Source: Streptomyces sp. CB00455
GTDB lineage: Bacteria > Actinomycetota > Actinomycetes > Streptomycetales > Streptomycetaceae
Assembly: GCF_001905445.1 (NCBI RefSeq)
Contig: NZ_LIVQ01000005.1
Span: 628,061 to 692,060 of the forward strand
Direction of reading: 5' to 3'
DNA: 64,000 nt
Under the pieces are notes generated by a model. The model did no database searches, had not been told where the DNA came from, and saw only the letters and a list, made by a program, of their open reading frames with translations. Below, in pieces: positions 24,941 through 34,291 of this stretch (the stretch's first letter is position 1; each line of letters opens with the position of its first letter). A program made the translations under genes and the position numbers.

Positions 24941-26524
24941 ATGGCATCGACCCCGCACACCCGACGGACCCTCCTCGGCGGTTCGCTCGCCGTGTCCACC
25001 GCGCTGCTCGCCGCCCCTGCCTTCGCGGCTCCCGCCTTCGCCGCCCCGGCGTTCACCCGTTCCGGCCGGCCGCAGGCGCTGTGGGGCGTCCAGTCCGGTG
25101 AGATCACCGCCCACTCGGCCACCGTCTGGACCCGCGGCGACCGCCCCGCGCGGATGTACGTGGAGACCTCCCCGAGCGAGGCGTTCCGCTACGGGGTGCG
25201 CCGCCACGGGGGCCCGCTGCTCGGCCCCTCCGGCGACTTCACCGGCACCGCCGTCCTGCGCGACCTCCCGCCGGGGCAGCAGATCCACTACCGGGTCGTC
25301 CTGGCCGACCCGGACGAGCCGCGCCGCACCGGCGAGCCGGTCCACGGATCCTTTCGCACCACCCCCGTCTCCCGCCGCCGCGACGTGCGCTTCCTGTGGT
25401 CGGGAGACCTGGCCGGCCAGGGCTGGGGCATCAACCCGGACCTCGGCGGCTACCGCGTCTTCGAGGAGATGCGGCTGCGCGACCCCGACTTCTTCCTCTT
25501 CAGCGGGGACACCATCTACGCCGACGGCCCGATCCGGTCCTCCGTCCCCCTGCGCGACGGCAGTCTCTGGCGCAACGTCACCACCGAGGAGAAGTCCAAG
25601 GTCGCCGAAACCCTCGCCGAGTTCCGCGGGAACTTCCGCTACAACCTCCTCGACCGCAACCTGCGCGACTTCAACGCCCAGGTCCCGGTCCTCGCCCAGT
25701 GGGACGACCACGAGGTGCGCAACAACTGGTTCCCCGGCCAGGTGATCGACGACCCCCGCTACACCGTCAGGGACGCCGACGCGCTGGCCGCCCGCGCCCG
25801 CCGGGCCTTCGGCGAGTACTTCCCGGTCACCGACCTGCGCGGCGGCCGCGCCGAGGGCCGGATGTACCGCGTGATGCGCTACGGGCCGCTGCTCGACGTC
25901 TTCGTGCTGGACATGCGCACCTACCGCGACGCCAACTCCCCCGGCACCCAGACCCAGGACCCCGTCGGCATCCTCGGCCCCGAGCAGCTGGCCTGGCTCA
26001 AGCGCGAACTGTCCCGCTCCCGCGCCACCTGGAAGGTCATCGCCTCCGACATGCCGCTGGGCATCGTCGTCGCCGACGGAGCGACCGACTTCGAGGCCGT
26101 CGCCCAGGGCGATCCCGGGGCGCCGCTCGGCCGCGAGCTCCAGATCGCCGAACTCCTGCGCCACGTCAAGCACCAGCACATCACCGGCACCCTGTGGCTC
26201 ACCGCCGACGTCCACTACACCGCCGCGAACCACTATGCGCCCGAGCGGGCGGCCTTCACGGACTTCGCGCCGTTCTGGGAGTTCGTCTCCGGCCCCATCG
26301 GCGCGGGGGGCTTCCCCGCCGGGCGGCTCGACGCCACCTTCGGGCCGGAGACGGCCTACGTGCAGTCGGCCCCCGTCGCCAACATGTCGCCCGCGGAGAA
26401 CCCCCCGTACTACGGAGAGGTCGACATCGACGGCCCCAGCGGTGAGCTCACCGTCCGGCTCAGGCGTCAGGGAGGCGGCGTCCTCTTCACCAAGACGCTC
26501 CGGCCGGGGCGGGTGGGCCAGTAG
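24941..26524 (+). CDS. phoD: PhoD-family alkaline phosphatase, Tat-secreted
   Basis: 527 aa. N-terminal twin-arginine signal RRTLLGGSLAVSTALLAAPAF, including three tandem A-P-A-F-A repeats near the cleavage zone. PhoD N-terminal domain (WGVQSGEITAHSATVWTRGDRPARM) and metallophosphatase core: LWSGDLAGQGWG, FFLFSGDTIYADGPI, AQWDDHEVRNNW, ADVHYTAANHY. Such enzymes are Ca2+/Fe3+ phosphodiesterases or phosphatases freeing phosphate outside the cell. Usually under PhoP control; no clear PHO box was seen in the 106-bp upstream gap. Divergence from typical PhoD makes exact substrate uncertain. Confidence 0.9.
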   Translation: MASTPHTRRTLLGGSLAVSTALLAAPAFAAPAFAAPAFTRSGRPQALWGVQSGEITAHSATVWTRGDRPARMYVETSPSEAFRYGVRRHGGPLLGPSGDFTGTAVLRDLPPGQQIHYRVVLADPDEPRRTGEPVHGSFRTTPVSRRRDVRFLWSGDLAGQGWGINPDLGGYRVFEEMRLRDPDFFLFSGDTIYADGPIRSSVPLRDGSLWRNVTTEEKSKVAETLAEFRGNFRYNLLDRNLRDFNAQVPVLAQWDDHEVRNNWFPGQVIDDPRYTVRDADALAARARRAFGEYFPVTDLRGGRAEGRMYRVMRYGPLLDVFVLDMRTYRDANSPGTQTQDPVGILGPEQLAWLKRELSRSRATWKVIASDMPLGIVVADGATDFEAVAQGDPGAPLGRELQIAELLRHVKHQHITGTLWLTADVHYTAANHYAPERAAFTDFAPFWEFVSGPIGAGGFPAGRLDATFGPETAYVQSAPVANMSPAENPPYYGEVDIDGPSGELTVRLRRQGGGVLFTKTLRPGRVGQ

Positions 26525-26706
26525 GACGCTCCCCCGGGCGGCCTCCGCGGAGACCCGCCGCCCCACCCGCGCCCCACCCCCATCCCCACTCTCGACCGTC
26601 CAGGACATACCTCGGAAAACCGGGTGGAATCGGCCAGATGGACACTTAACCAGTCGGTCACAGATCGTTCGCGATCACGCAACACCCCTGGGCCACAGTG
26701 GTGTGC

Positions 26707-28134
26707 ATGACTGACCGTAACCCCGCCTCCGCCCAGCGTTCCCACCGCCACCACTGGCGCCGTGACGTCGTCGAACTCGCCGCGCTCTTCTGCGCCGTCG
26801 CGGTCGCCGACGGCATCGCCAACCTCGTCGTGCACGGCCCGAGGGGCCCGGTCCTGCTGGTCGCCTCGGCCGTCGCACTCCTGGTGACGGCGGCCTTCCA
26901 CACGTGGTGGGCACGGCGCCACAGCCATGCGCCGCCGCCGGACGGCGGCGCGGCGCCCACCGGTCCCGCGCCCCGCCCCCAGGCCGGTGCGTCCGCCCCC
27001 GCCGGGACCACCGCCGCCCTGTGGCGGATGCGCACCACCGTCCGCGACGAGCCCGGATCCCTGGCCGCGCTCTGCACCGCCCTCGCCGGCAACAACGTGG
27101 ACATCCTCAACCTCCAGACGCACCCGCTGCCCGAGGGCGGCACGGTGGACGAGTTCCTGCTGCGCGCCCCGCAGCAGCTCCCCTCCGCCGACCTCACCCG
27201 CGCCATCGCCCGGGCCGGCGGCCACAGCACCTGGATCGAGCGCGCCGACGCCCACGACCTGGTCGACACCCCCACCCGGGTGCTGGGCCTGGCCACCCGT
27301 ACCGCCCTGGACGCCGCCGAGCTCCCGCTCGCGCTGCGCCAGCTGCTGGGCCGCTGCACCATCCACTCCATCCCCGCGACCACCCTCTCCGGCCGTCCCA
27401 ACGCCGGCGCCGACGCGCCGGTCGAGGGCGTCCTGGAGGCCACGGTCATGCGGTTGCGCGACCCGTCGGGCGGCGCGATCACCGTGGAACGGCCCTACCT
27501 GCCCTTCACCCCCACCGAGTTCGCCCGCGCCCGCGCGCTGGTCGAGCTCGACGCCCGGCTCGGCCCCCGCGTGCCGCGCAGCCAGGACGTGCTGACCCTG
27601 CCCGAGGGCAACGAGATCACCGTGCGCCGCGCCGACGGGTCGGACCTGGCCGCCGCCCGTGCGATGCACGACCGCTGCTCCGAGCGCACCCTCGGCCTGC
27701 GCTACCACGGCCCCGTCGCCGACGCCGACCGCTACCTCGGCCACCTGCTCAGCCCCCGCTTCGGGCGCACCCTCGCCGCCACCACCGCCTCCGGGAAACT
27801 CGTCGCCCTCGGCCACCTGCTGTGGGACGGCGACGAGACCGAGGTAGCGCTGCTGATCGAGGACGACTGGCAGCGTCGCGGCATCGGTTCCGAGCTGCTG
27901 CGCCGGCTCCTTGCGATGGCGGTCGAGGCCGGCTGCGACAGCGTGTACGCCGTCACCCAGGCTTCCAACACCGGCATGGTCGCCGCCATGCGCGGTCTGG
28001 GCCTGCCCCTCGACTACCAGATCGAGGAGGGCACGCTGGTGATCACGGCCCGGCTCGACGCGGTCAAGGCGGCCGCTTCGCGACGGCCGCGGGAGCTGAC
28101 GCGCGAGCAGCCCGGCCCGCGCCACCGGCACTGA
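26707..28134 (+). CDS. Membrane-anchored ACT-domain / GNAT acetyltransferase fusion
   Basis: 475 aa from ATG 26707 (GTG 26698 is also in frame). Two hydrophobic helices at about 22-60 (ELAALFCAVAVADGIANLVV, VLLVASAVALLVTAAFHTWW), a Pro/Ala linker, an ACT-like domain near 100-170 (LWRMRTTVRDEPGSLAALCTALAGNNVDILNLQTHPL), a middle region, and a C-terminal GNAT domain (VALLIEDDWQRRGIGSELLRRLLAMA). The ACT domain suggests allosteric control of protein or metabolite acetylation by an amino acid, as in actinobacterial Pat-like enzymes (inference). Ribosome site weak. Confidence 0.82.
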   Translation: MTDRNPASAQRSHRHHWRRDVVELAALFCAVAVADGIANLVVHGPRGPVLLVASAVALLVTAAFHTWWARRHSHAPPPDGGAAPTGPAPRPQAGASAPAGTTAALWRMRTTVRDEPGSLAALCTALAGNNVDILNLQTHPLPEGGTVDEFLLRAPQQLPSADLTRAIARAGGHSTWIERADAHDLVDTPTRVLGLATRTALDAAELPLALRQLLGRCTIHSIPATTLSGRPNAGADAPVEGVLEATVMRLRDPSGGAITVERPYLPFTPTEFARARALVELDARLGPRVPRSQDVLTLPEGNEITVRRADGSDLAAARAMHDRCSERTLGLRYHGPVADADRYLGHLLSPRFGRTLAATTASGKLVALGHLLWDGDETEVALLIEDDWQRRGIGSELLRRLLAMAVEAGCDSVYAVTQASNTGMVAAMRGLGLPLDYQIEEGTLVITARLDAVKAAASRRPRELTREQPGPRHRH

Positions 28135-28143
28135 CCGCCGGAC

Positions 28144-28172
28144 GGGTCCCCCGGCGGTCCGCCGGGGGACCC
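28144..28172 (+). terminator. Strong hairpin after the ACT-GNAT gene
   Basis: Perfect 12-bp stem GGGTCCCCCGGC / GCCGGGGGACCC with a 5-nt loop, 9 bp downstream of the stop codon. No T-tract, but a strong Streptomyces-type terminator. The remainder of 28173-28372 is unstructured GC-rich sequence with the promoter of the next gene. Confidence 0.75.
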
Positions 28173-28372
28173 CTCGCGCAGCCCCGGGGGACCCTCGCGC
28201 GGCCCCGTACGACCGCACGGGTCCGGCGCGCACGAGCCACACCGGTGCCTGCGACGGGCGCCCGGCGGCCGCGACTACACCGGATCGTGCGGAAAGGCTG
28301 CTCCGTCCCCGGTCAGCATTCTGACGTCAAACGGTGATGACGCGGCCCCGTGTCCCGTACGAAGATGGCCGC

Positions 28373-30076
28373 ATGTCAGAGATCCTCCACAACGGCAGCA
28401 CCTCACGGCTGCCCCGCCAGGTCGCCGACGCGTACGTCGACGACCTCATCGCCCTCGACCCCATCACCGGCACCTACCTGGGCGTCGCCGAAAGCTCCCC
28501 GAGGCTGCCGGACTTCTCCCCGGCCGGCCGCGCCGCCGTCGCCGAACTCGCCCGCACCACCCTCGCCCGGCTCGATGCCGCCGAGGCCCTGCCCGGCGCC
28601 GACTCCGACGCCGAGCGCCGCTGCGCCCGTCTGCTGCGCGAGCGCCTCACCGCCGAACTCGCCGTCCACGACGCGGACGAGGACCTCTGCGCGGTCAGCA
28701 ACATCCACAGCCCGGCGCACGCCATCCGCGAGGTCTTCACGCTGACCCCCTGCGACACGCACGAGGACTGGGCGGCGATCGCCGAGCGCCTGCGCGCCGT
28801 ACCGGGCGCCCTCGACGGCTACCGCGAGAGCCTGGCACTCGGCCTGGAGCGCGGCCTCTACGGCGGTCCCCGCGCCACCGCCACCATGATCGGGCAGCTG
28901 GCGACCTGGGCGGGACGCGAGGACGACGAGCCTGCCTTCTTCGACGCCTTCGCCGCCGCCGGCCCGGCCGCCCTGCGCGCGGAACTGGACGGGGCGGCGG
29001 CCGCCGCGACCGCCGCCCTCGCCGCACTGCACGACTGGATGAGCACGGTGTACGCGCCGGCCGTCGAGGGCAGGCCGGACACCGTCGGCCGGGAGCGCTA
29101 CGCCCGCTGGTCCCGGTACTTCAACGGCACCGACCTGGACCTGGACGAGGCGTACGCGTACGGCTGGTCGGAGTACCACCGCCTGCTCGCCGAGATGAAG
29201 ACCGAGGCGGCCAAGATCCTGCCGGGCGCCGGTCCCTGGGAGGCGCTGCGCCACCTCGACGAGCACGGTACCCACATCGAGGGCGTGGACGAGGTCCGGG
29301 CCTGGCTGCAGGGCCTCATGGACGAGGCCATCGAGAACCTCGACGGCACCCACTTCGAACTCGCCGAGCGGGTGCGCCGGGTGGAGTCCCGCATCGCCCC
29401 TCCGGGCGGCGCCGCGGCCCCGTACTACACCTCCCCGTCGGAGGACTTCTCCCGGCCGGGCCGCACCTGGCTGCCCACCATGGGCCAGACCCGCTTCCCC
29501 GTGTACGACCTGGTCTCCACCTGGTACCACGAGGGCGTTCCGGGCCACCACCTGCAGCTCGCGCAGTGGACGCACGTCGCCGACCAGCTCTCCCGCTACC
29601 AGGCCGGTGTCGGCATGGTCAGTGCGAACGCCGAGGGCTGGGCGCTGTACGCGGAGCGGCTGATGGACGAGCTCGGCTACCTCAAGGACGCCGAGCAGCG
29701 CCTGGGCTACCTGGACTGCCAGATGATGCGCGCGGCGCGGGTCATCGTGGACATCGGCATGCACCTCGGCCTGGAGATCCCGGCGGACTCGCCCTTCCGC
29801 CCGGGCGAGACCTGGACCCCGGACCTGGCGCAGGAGTTCTTCGGGCTGCACAGCGGCCGGCCGGCGGACTACGTGGCGAGCGAGCTGACCCGCTACCTGT
29901 CGATGCCGGGCCAGGCCATCGGGTACAAGCTCGGCGAGCGGGCCTGGCTGCTCGGCCGGGAGAACGCGCGCGCGGCGCACGGCGACTCCTTCGACCTGAA
30001 AGCGTGGCACATGGCAGCCCTCTCGCAGGGTTCGCTCGGGCTGGACGACCTGGTGGACGAGCTGTCGAAGCTCTGA
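28373..30076 (+). CDS. DUF885 family protein (M32-like putative metallopeptidase)
   Basis: 567 aa soluble protein. DUF885 hallmark YHEGVPGHHLQLAQ near residue 398, an H-E-x-x-x-x-H-H arrangement resembling gluzincin metal sites, with a downstream GWALYAERLMDELGY that would hold the third ligand Glu. MSANAEGWALYAERLM and Q-G-S-L-G-L-D-D-L are conserved features. No signal peptide. Peptidase activity is inferred from fold relationships; substrate is unknown. ATG 28373 gives MSEILHNGSTSRLP. Confidence 0.88.
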   Translation: MSEILHNGSTSRLPRQVADAYVDDLIALDPITGTYLGVAESSPRLPDFSPAGRAAVAELARTTLARLDAAEALPGADSDAERRCARLLRERLTAELAVHDADEDLCAVSNIHSPAHAIREVFTLTPCDTHEDWAAIAERLRAVPGALDGYRESLALGLERGLYGGPRATATMIGQLATWAGREDDEPAFFDAFAAAGPAALRAELDGAAAAATAALAALHDWMSTVYAPAVEGRPDTVGRERYARWSRYFNGTDLDLDEAYAYGWSEYHRLLAEMKTEAAKILPGAGPWEALRHLDEHGTHIEGVDEVRAWLQGLMDEAIENLDGTHFELAERVRRVESRIAPPGGAAAPYYTSPSEDFSRPGRTWLPTMGQTRFPVYDLVSTWYHEGVPGHHLQLAQWTHVADQLSRYQAGVGMVSANAEGWALYAERLMDELGYLKDAEQRLGYLDCQMMRAARVIVDIGMHLGLEIPADSPFRPGETWTPDLAQEFFGLHSGRPADYVASELTRYLSMPGQAIGYKLGERAWLLGRENARAAHGDSFDLKAWHMAALSQGSLGLDDLVDELSKL

Positions 30077-30105
30077 CCGGCCGGCCCTCCCCGGGCCACA
30101 ACGGC

Positions 30106-30142
30106 ATCGGCCCGCCCGCCCTCCGGGGACGCGCGGGCCGAT
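30106..30142. terminator. Bidirectional terminator-like hairpin
   Basis: Inverted repeat ATCGGCCCGC / GCGGGCCGAT, 10 bp, loop 17 nt, between the convergent DUF885 and rhodanese genes. Placement favours termination of both. Confidence 0.55.
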
Positions 30143-30179
30143 CCCGGCCTCCCGGCGGCGGGCCGCGGCGCGCCCGCCG

Positions 30180-30749
30180 TCAGCAGCCGCAGTCGTTGGA
30201 GCCGGTGGGGGCGGTCAGCGGGTCGGCCCCGGCGCGCCGCTCGCGCCCCTGCCGGGTCTCGACCTCGTAGCCCTCACGGATCCAGTACTCGATGCCGCCG
30301 AGCATCTCCTTGACCTGGTAGCCGAGTTCGGCCAGGGCCAGCGCGGTGCGTGCGGCGCCGTTGCAGCCGGGGCCCCAGCAGTACGTCACCACGGGGATGT
30401 TCCTGTCGAGGAGGCTCCCGGCCCGCTCCGGGACGAGTGCGGTGGGCAGGTGGACGGCGCCGGGCACGTGGGCCTGGTCCCAGGAGGGCGTGGAGCGGGA
30501 GTCGACCAGCTGGAAGCCGAGCTCGGCGCCCTCCTCCCGGTGGGCGGCGAGGGCGGCGGCGACATCGGACACGTCCGTGTGGAAGGCGAGGCTCGCCGCG
30601 AAGTGGGCGGCGGCCACGGCCGGCGGGGCCGGCGGCACCCGCAGCACCGGATGGGCGCGCACTGCCGCGGCGGCAGGGGCGGCGGCCGGACCGGGGAGGG
30701 GGCCGGGGCCGGGAGCGGCCTGGGCCAGGTCGTTCTGCGTCGTCGTCAT
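30180..30749 (-). CDS. Rhodanese-like domain protein
   Basis: 189 aa from ATG 30749 (MTTTQNDLAQ). A Pro/Ala-rich N-terminal ~55 residues precedes one rhodanese domain: LVDSRSTPSWDQAHVPGAVHLP and active-site loop YCWGPGCNGAARTALALAELGY, where the catalytic Cys opens a longer than usual loop. C-terminus ends NDCGC, a CxC-type thiol tail. A sulfur-transfer role is plausible. Divergent from an Lrp/AsnC regulator 94 bp away; such pairs are common and suggest control by that regulator. Codon use is typical. Confidence 0.87.
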   Translation of the reverse strand: MTTTQNDLAQAAPGPGPLPGPAAAPAAAAVRAHPVLRVPPAPPAVAAAHFAASLAFHTDVSDVAAALAAHREEGAELGFQLVDSRSTPSWDQAHVPGAVHLPTALVPERAGSLLDRNIPVVTYCWGPGCNGAARTALALAELGYQVKEMLGGIEYWIREGYEVETRQGRERRAGADPLTAPTGSNDCGC

Positions 30750-30790
30750 GGCGGGAAATCTACGGAACACCGATCATCGCCTGAAGTGAC

Positions 30791-30824
30791 ATTCCCCGGC
30801 CTTCGCCTTGTCCGGCCGGGGAAT
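30791..30824. promoter_or_regulatory. Inverted repeat in the rhodanese / Lrp divergent promoter
   Basis: Perfect 11-bp arms ATTCCCCGGCC / GGCCGGGGAAT separated by 12 nt, ending 19 bp before the Lrp gene start. Could be an operator for the Lrp protein or a leader hairpin. Confidence 0.5.
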
Positions 30825-30843
30825 CCCCTGCTAGACCTGCCCC

Positions 30844-31290
30844 ATGGCCGACCATTTCCCTGACGCGACCGACTGGCGCATCCTCGAAGCCCTCCAGCGC
30901 GACGGGCGGGCCAGTTTCACCGAGCTCGCCCGTACCGTCTCGATGTCGGCGAGCGCCGTCACCGAACGGGTACGCCGCCTGGAGGAGAGCGGCGTCATCA
31001 CGGGCTACGCGGCCGTGGTCGACCCGCAGAAGCTGGGGAAGACGATCCTGGCCCTGGTCCGGCTGCGCTATCCGCACGGCAACTACAAACCGTTCCACGA
31101 CTTCCTCGACGCGACCTGCGAGATCCTGGAGGCCCACCACGTCACCGGGGACGACTGTTTCGTCCTCAAGGTCGCCGCCCGCTCGATGGCCCACCTGGAG
31201 GAGGTCACCGGCCGGATCTCGGGGCTCGGCCCGGTGACGACCAGCGTCGTGTACTCCTCGCCGCTCCCCCGCCGCCCGCTCAGTCCGTGA
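30844..31290 (+). CDS. Lrp/AsnC-family transcriptional regulator
   Basis: 148 aa. N-terminal HTH (DWRILEALQRDGRASFTELARTVSMSASAVTERVRRLEESGVITGY) and C-terminal RAM effector domain (ILALVRLRYP, CEILEAHHVTGDDCFVLKVAA). Usual length. Such regulators sense amino acids; the adjacent rhodanese gene suggests a cysteine or sulfur-related signal (inference). Its 3' end overlaps the convergent sbcC end by 11 bp. Confidence 0.93.
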   Translation: MADHFPDATDWRILEALQRDGRASFTELARTVSMSASAVTERVRRLEESGVITGYAAVVDPQKLGKTILALVRLRYPHGNYKPFHDFLDATCEILEAHHVTGDDCFVLKVAARSMAHLEEVTGRISGLGPVTTSVVYSSPLPRRPLSP

Positions 31291-34200
31291 GCGCCCCGGT
31301 GCGGTGGAGCACCCGCGAGCCCCCGCGCTGCTTGACGATCTCCAGCTGGGCCTGCACCCGCGTCCGCAGGTCGGCGACGTGGCTGACGATGCCGACGCTG
31401 CGGTCGCGCTCGCGCAGCGAGTCCAGCACGTCGAGGACCTCGTCCAGGGTCTGGTCGTCGAGGCTGCCGAACCCCTCGTCGATGAAGAGCGTGTCCAGCC
31501 GCATGCCGCCCGCCTCGTCGGTCACCACGTCGGCCAGCCCCAGCGCGAGCGCGAGCGAGGCGAAGAAGGTCTCCCCGCCCGACAGGGTGGCGGTGTCCCG
31601 CTCGCTGCCCGTCCAGGCGTCGACCACGTGCAGTCCGAGGCCGGAACGGCCCCGCCCGCCCGCGCGCGCGTCGGAGTGCACGAGGGTGTAGCGGCCGCCC
31701 GACATCCGCAGCAGCCGTACCGTGGCGGCCGCGGCGACCTGCTCCAGGCGGGCTGCCAGCACGTACGCCTCCAGCCGCATCTTGCGCTCGTTGTCGGCGG
31801 AGGTGCCGGCGGTGAGCCCGGCCAGGCGGGCCACCCGGTCGTAGGCCTCGCGCAGCGGGCCGAGGGCGCGCAGTTCCTGCTCGGCCTGGCGGGAGAGCCC
31901 GTCCAGGTCCGCGCAGCGCACCCGGGCGGCGTCGTAGGCCGACCCTGCCGTACGGAGCTTCGCCGCGGCCTGGGCCGCGTACGCCTCCGCCGCATCCGGC
32001 GCGGCCGGAGGCAGGGCTGCCGCCGCTGCGGTGTCGCTCTCGCCGCGGCGGTCCCCCAGCATGGCCTCCTCCGCCTGCCAGGTGTCCAACCGGCTTTGGA
32101 GGGCGGTGCGTTCGTATTCGGGGAGCACCGCATCGGCCGCGGCGTCGACGGTGTCGAAGCCGGCCTTGAAGGCGGCGTCGGCCAGCTGGTCGTCGGCCTC
32201 CTTCAGCCGGGCGGCGGTGCTCTCCGCGCGGCGCAGGGCGGCGGCCGCGCCGGACACCATGCGGACCCGGTCCTCCAGGGTCCGGGCGCGGGCCGCGACG
32301 GTGGGCGCGTCACCCCGGACGAGGGCGAGCTCCGTCTCCAGGGAGGCCCGTTCCCGGTCCAGGGCCTCGCGGCGGGAGGCCCTGGCCGCGGCGCGCTCGG
32401 CGGCGGCGAGCCGGTCGGCGCTGCGCGCGGCGTGTTCCCGTTCGGCGCGGGCGAGCCGTTCACGGGCGGCGTGCAGGCCGGCGGCCGAGGCCTGGGCCGC
32501 GGCGTGCCGGGAGCTCAGGTCGGCGCTCTGGGCGAGGAGTTCGGCGGTGGTGGCGTCCCCCGCGGCGGCCGCGGCCTGGGCGCGGGCTTCCCCGGCGGCG
32601 GCGAGGCGGCGCTCGACGGCCGCGCGGGCCGCTTCGGCGCCTTCGAGGAGGGCGTGGGCGTCGTCCTCGGCGGCGCGGTCCACATGGCCGGGCGCGGGGC
32701 GCGCCGGGGCGGGGTGTTCCGCCGATCCGCAGACGGCACAGGGCTCCCCGGCCACCAGGGCCCCGGCGAGCTCGGCGGCGATGCCGCGCAGCCGGGCCTC
32801 CTTGAGCTCCAGCCAGCGTTCCCGGGCGGCGGCCGACTCCTCGCGCGCGGTGAGCAGTTCGGCTTCGGCCCGTTCGGCGTCGGCGGCGAAGGCGTCGCGC
32901 CGCCGGGCGGCCTCCAGGTGCATGCGGGCGGGTTCCAGGCGGCCCGCGAGCTGCTCGGCCAGGGTCGCGGCCTGCTGGGCGGCGTCCAGGCGCTCCCGCA
33001 GGGTGGCCCGCAGGGACTCCCATCGCTCCAGCCACTCGGCGGACTCCTGGTGCTGCTCCTCGGCAGCCCGCGATTCCCGTTCCAGGTCGGCCCGTTCGCG
33101 CCCGATCTCGGCGCTGCGCTGTTCGGCCCGGTGGGCGGCGCCCAGCGCGCCGAGGTCCTCGCGCAGCCGTTGCTCGACGGCGGCCAGTTGCTCGGCGCCC
33201 GCTTCGGCGAGGGGCGGCGGGAGCTCGGCGCGGGCGGCCGCCTCGGCGTGGGCGGCGGCCAGGTGCGCGGCAAAGGCCGCACCGCGCAGTTCCAGGGCGG
33301 GGGCCACCAGGGCGCCCCGGCGGGCGCGGTCCAGCAGGGCGCGCACCCGCTCCCGTTCGGGCGCGGCCTCGGCGAGCACGGCGGTCCGGCGGACGGTCTC
33401 CGCGTGGCGGCGCTGGAGCCGGTCCAGTTCCCGGGCGTCCTCGGCGGCCCGGCGGGCGGCGGCGTGCCGCCCCTCGACGGCGGCCAGGGCGTATTCGGCG
33501 ACGGTCAGCCGCTCCCGGGCGGAGCACCGGGCGACGGCGGCCCAGGCGCGGACGGCCTCGGCGAGCCCGGGGTCGCCCGGCTGGTGCCGGGGCAGCGGCC
33601 AGGCCCGCAGGTCAGCGCCGTCGCCGGCGGCCTGGGCGAGCCGCTGGGCGGTGTGCAGCACCTTCTCGTCCCCGGCGCGCACCCTGGCCTCGGCGGCGCG
33701 GCGGCGTTCGCCGAGGACGGCCTCGACGGCGGCGAAGCGGCGGGTGTCGAAGAGCCGGCCCAGCAGGCGGCCGCGGGCGGCCTCGTCGGCGCGCAGGAAG
33801 CGGGCGAACTCCCCCTGCGGCAGCAGCACCACCTGGCAGAACTGCTCGCGGCTCATGCCGAGCAGCTGCTCGATCTCCTCGCCGATCTCCTGGTGGGAGC
33901 GGCTGAGCGGCTGCCAGCCCTCGCCGGTGTGCTCGCGCAGCAGGCTCTGCGCCTTGTCCTTGGTGGTGCCGGTGCCGCGTTTCTTGGGGCGGTCCTGCTC
34001 GGGACGCCGGGTGATCTCCAGACGGCGTCCGCCGGCGGTGAGTTCGAGGGTGACCTGGGTGGGGGTGCCGGCGGCGGCGTGGTCGCTGCGCAGGCTGGTG
34101 CCGGGGGCCTGGCGGGGTCCGGGGACGGAGCCGTAGAGGGCGTAGCAGACGGCGTCGAGGACGGAGGTCTTGCCGGCGCCGGTGGGGCCGTGCAGCAGGA

Positions 34201-34291
34201 AGATCCCGGCGCCCGAAAGGGCGTCGAAGTCGATCCGCTGGGCGTCGGCGAAGGGCCCGAAGGCGGTGACTTCGAGCCGGTGCAGCCTCAT
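31280..34291 (-). CDS. sbcC: Exonuclease SbcC (Rad50-like ATPase)
   Basis: 1003 aa SMC-type ATPase of the SbcCD nuclease, which cleaves hairpins and processes DNA ends. Walker A LLHGPTGAGKTSVLDAVCYALYG near residue 31-53, an Ala/Arg/Glu-rich coiled coil, a zinc-hook CAVCGSAEHP near the centre (about 500), returning coil, then signature TLSGGETFFASLALALGL and Walker B LDTLFIDEGFGSLDD. Start ATG 34291 overlaps the sbcD TGA by 4 bp (MRLHRLEVTAFGPF); longer readings upstream only run into sbcD. Confidence 0.96.
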   Translation of the reverse strand: MRLHRLEVTAFGPFADAQRIDFDALSGAGIFLLHGPTGAGKTSVLDAVCYALYGSVPGPRQAPGTSLRSDHAAAGTPTQVTLELTAGGRRLEITRRPEQDRPKKRGTGTTKDKAQSLLREHTGEGWQPLSRSHQEIGEEIEQLLGMSREQFCQVVLLPQGEFARFLRADEAARGRLLGRLFDTRRFAAVEAVLGERRRAAEARVRAGDEKVLHTAQRLAQAAGDGADLRAWPLPRHQPGDPGLAEAVRAWAAVARCSARERLTVAEYALAAVEGRHAAARRAAEDARELDRLQRRHAETVRRTAVLAEAAPERERVRALLDRARRGALVAPALELRGAAFAAHLAAAHAEAAARAELPPPLAEAGAEQLAAVEQRLREDLGALGAAHRAEQRSAEIGRERADLERESRAAEEQHQESAEWLERWESLRATLRERLDAAQQAATLAEQLAGRLEPARMHLEAARRRDAFAADAERAEAELLTAREESAAARERWLELKEARLRGIAAELAGALVAGEPCAVCGSAEHPAPARPAPGHVDRAAEDDAHALLEGAEAARAAVERRLAAAGEARAQAAAAAGDATTAELLAQSADLSSRHAAAQASAAGLHAARERLARAEREHAARSADRLAAAERAAARASRREALDRERASLETELALVRGDAPTVAARARTLEDRVRMVSGAAAALRRAESTAARLKEADDQLADAAFKAGFDTVDAAADAVLPEYERTALQSRLDTWQAEEAMLGDRRGESDTAAAAALPPAAPDAAEAYAAQAAAKLRTAGSAYDAARVRCADLDGLSRQAEQELRALGPLREAYDRVARLAGLTAGTSADNERKMRLEAYVLAARLEQVAAAATVRLLRMSGGRYTLVHSDARAGGRGRSGLGLHVVDAWTGSERDTATLSGGETFFASLALALGLADVVTDEAGGMRLDTLFIDEGFGSLDDQTLDEVLDVLDSLRERDRSVGIVSHVADLRTRVQAQLEIVKQRGGSRVLHRTGALTD

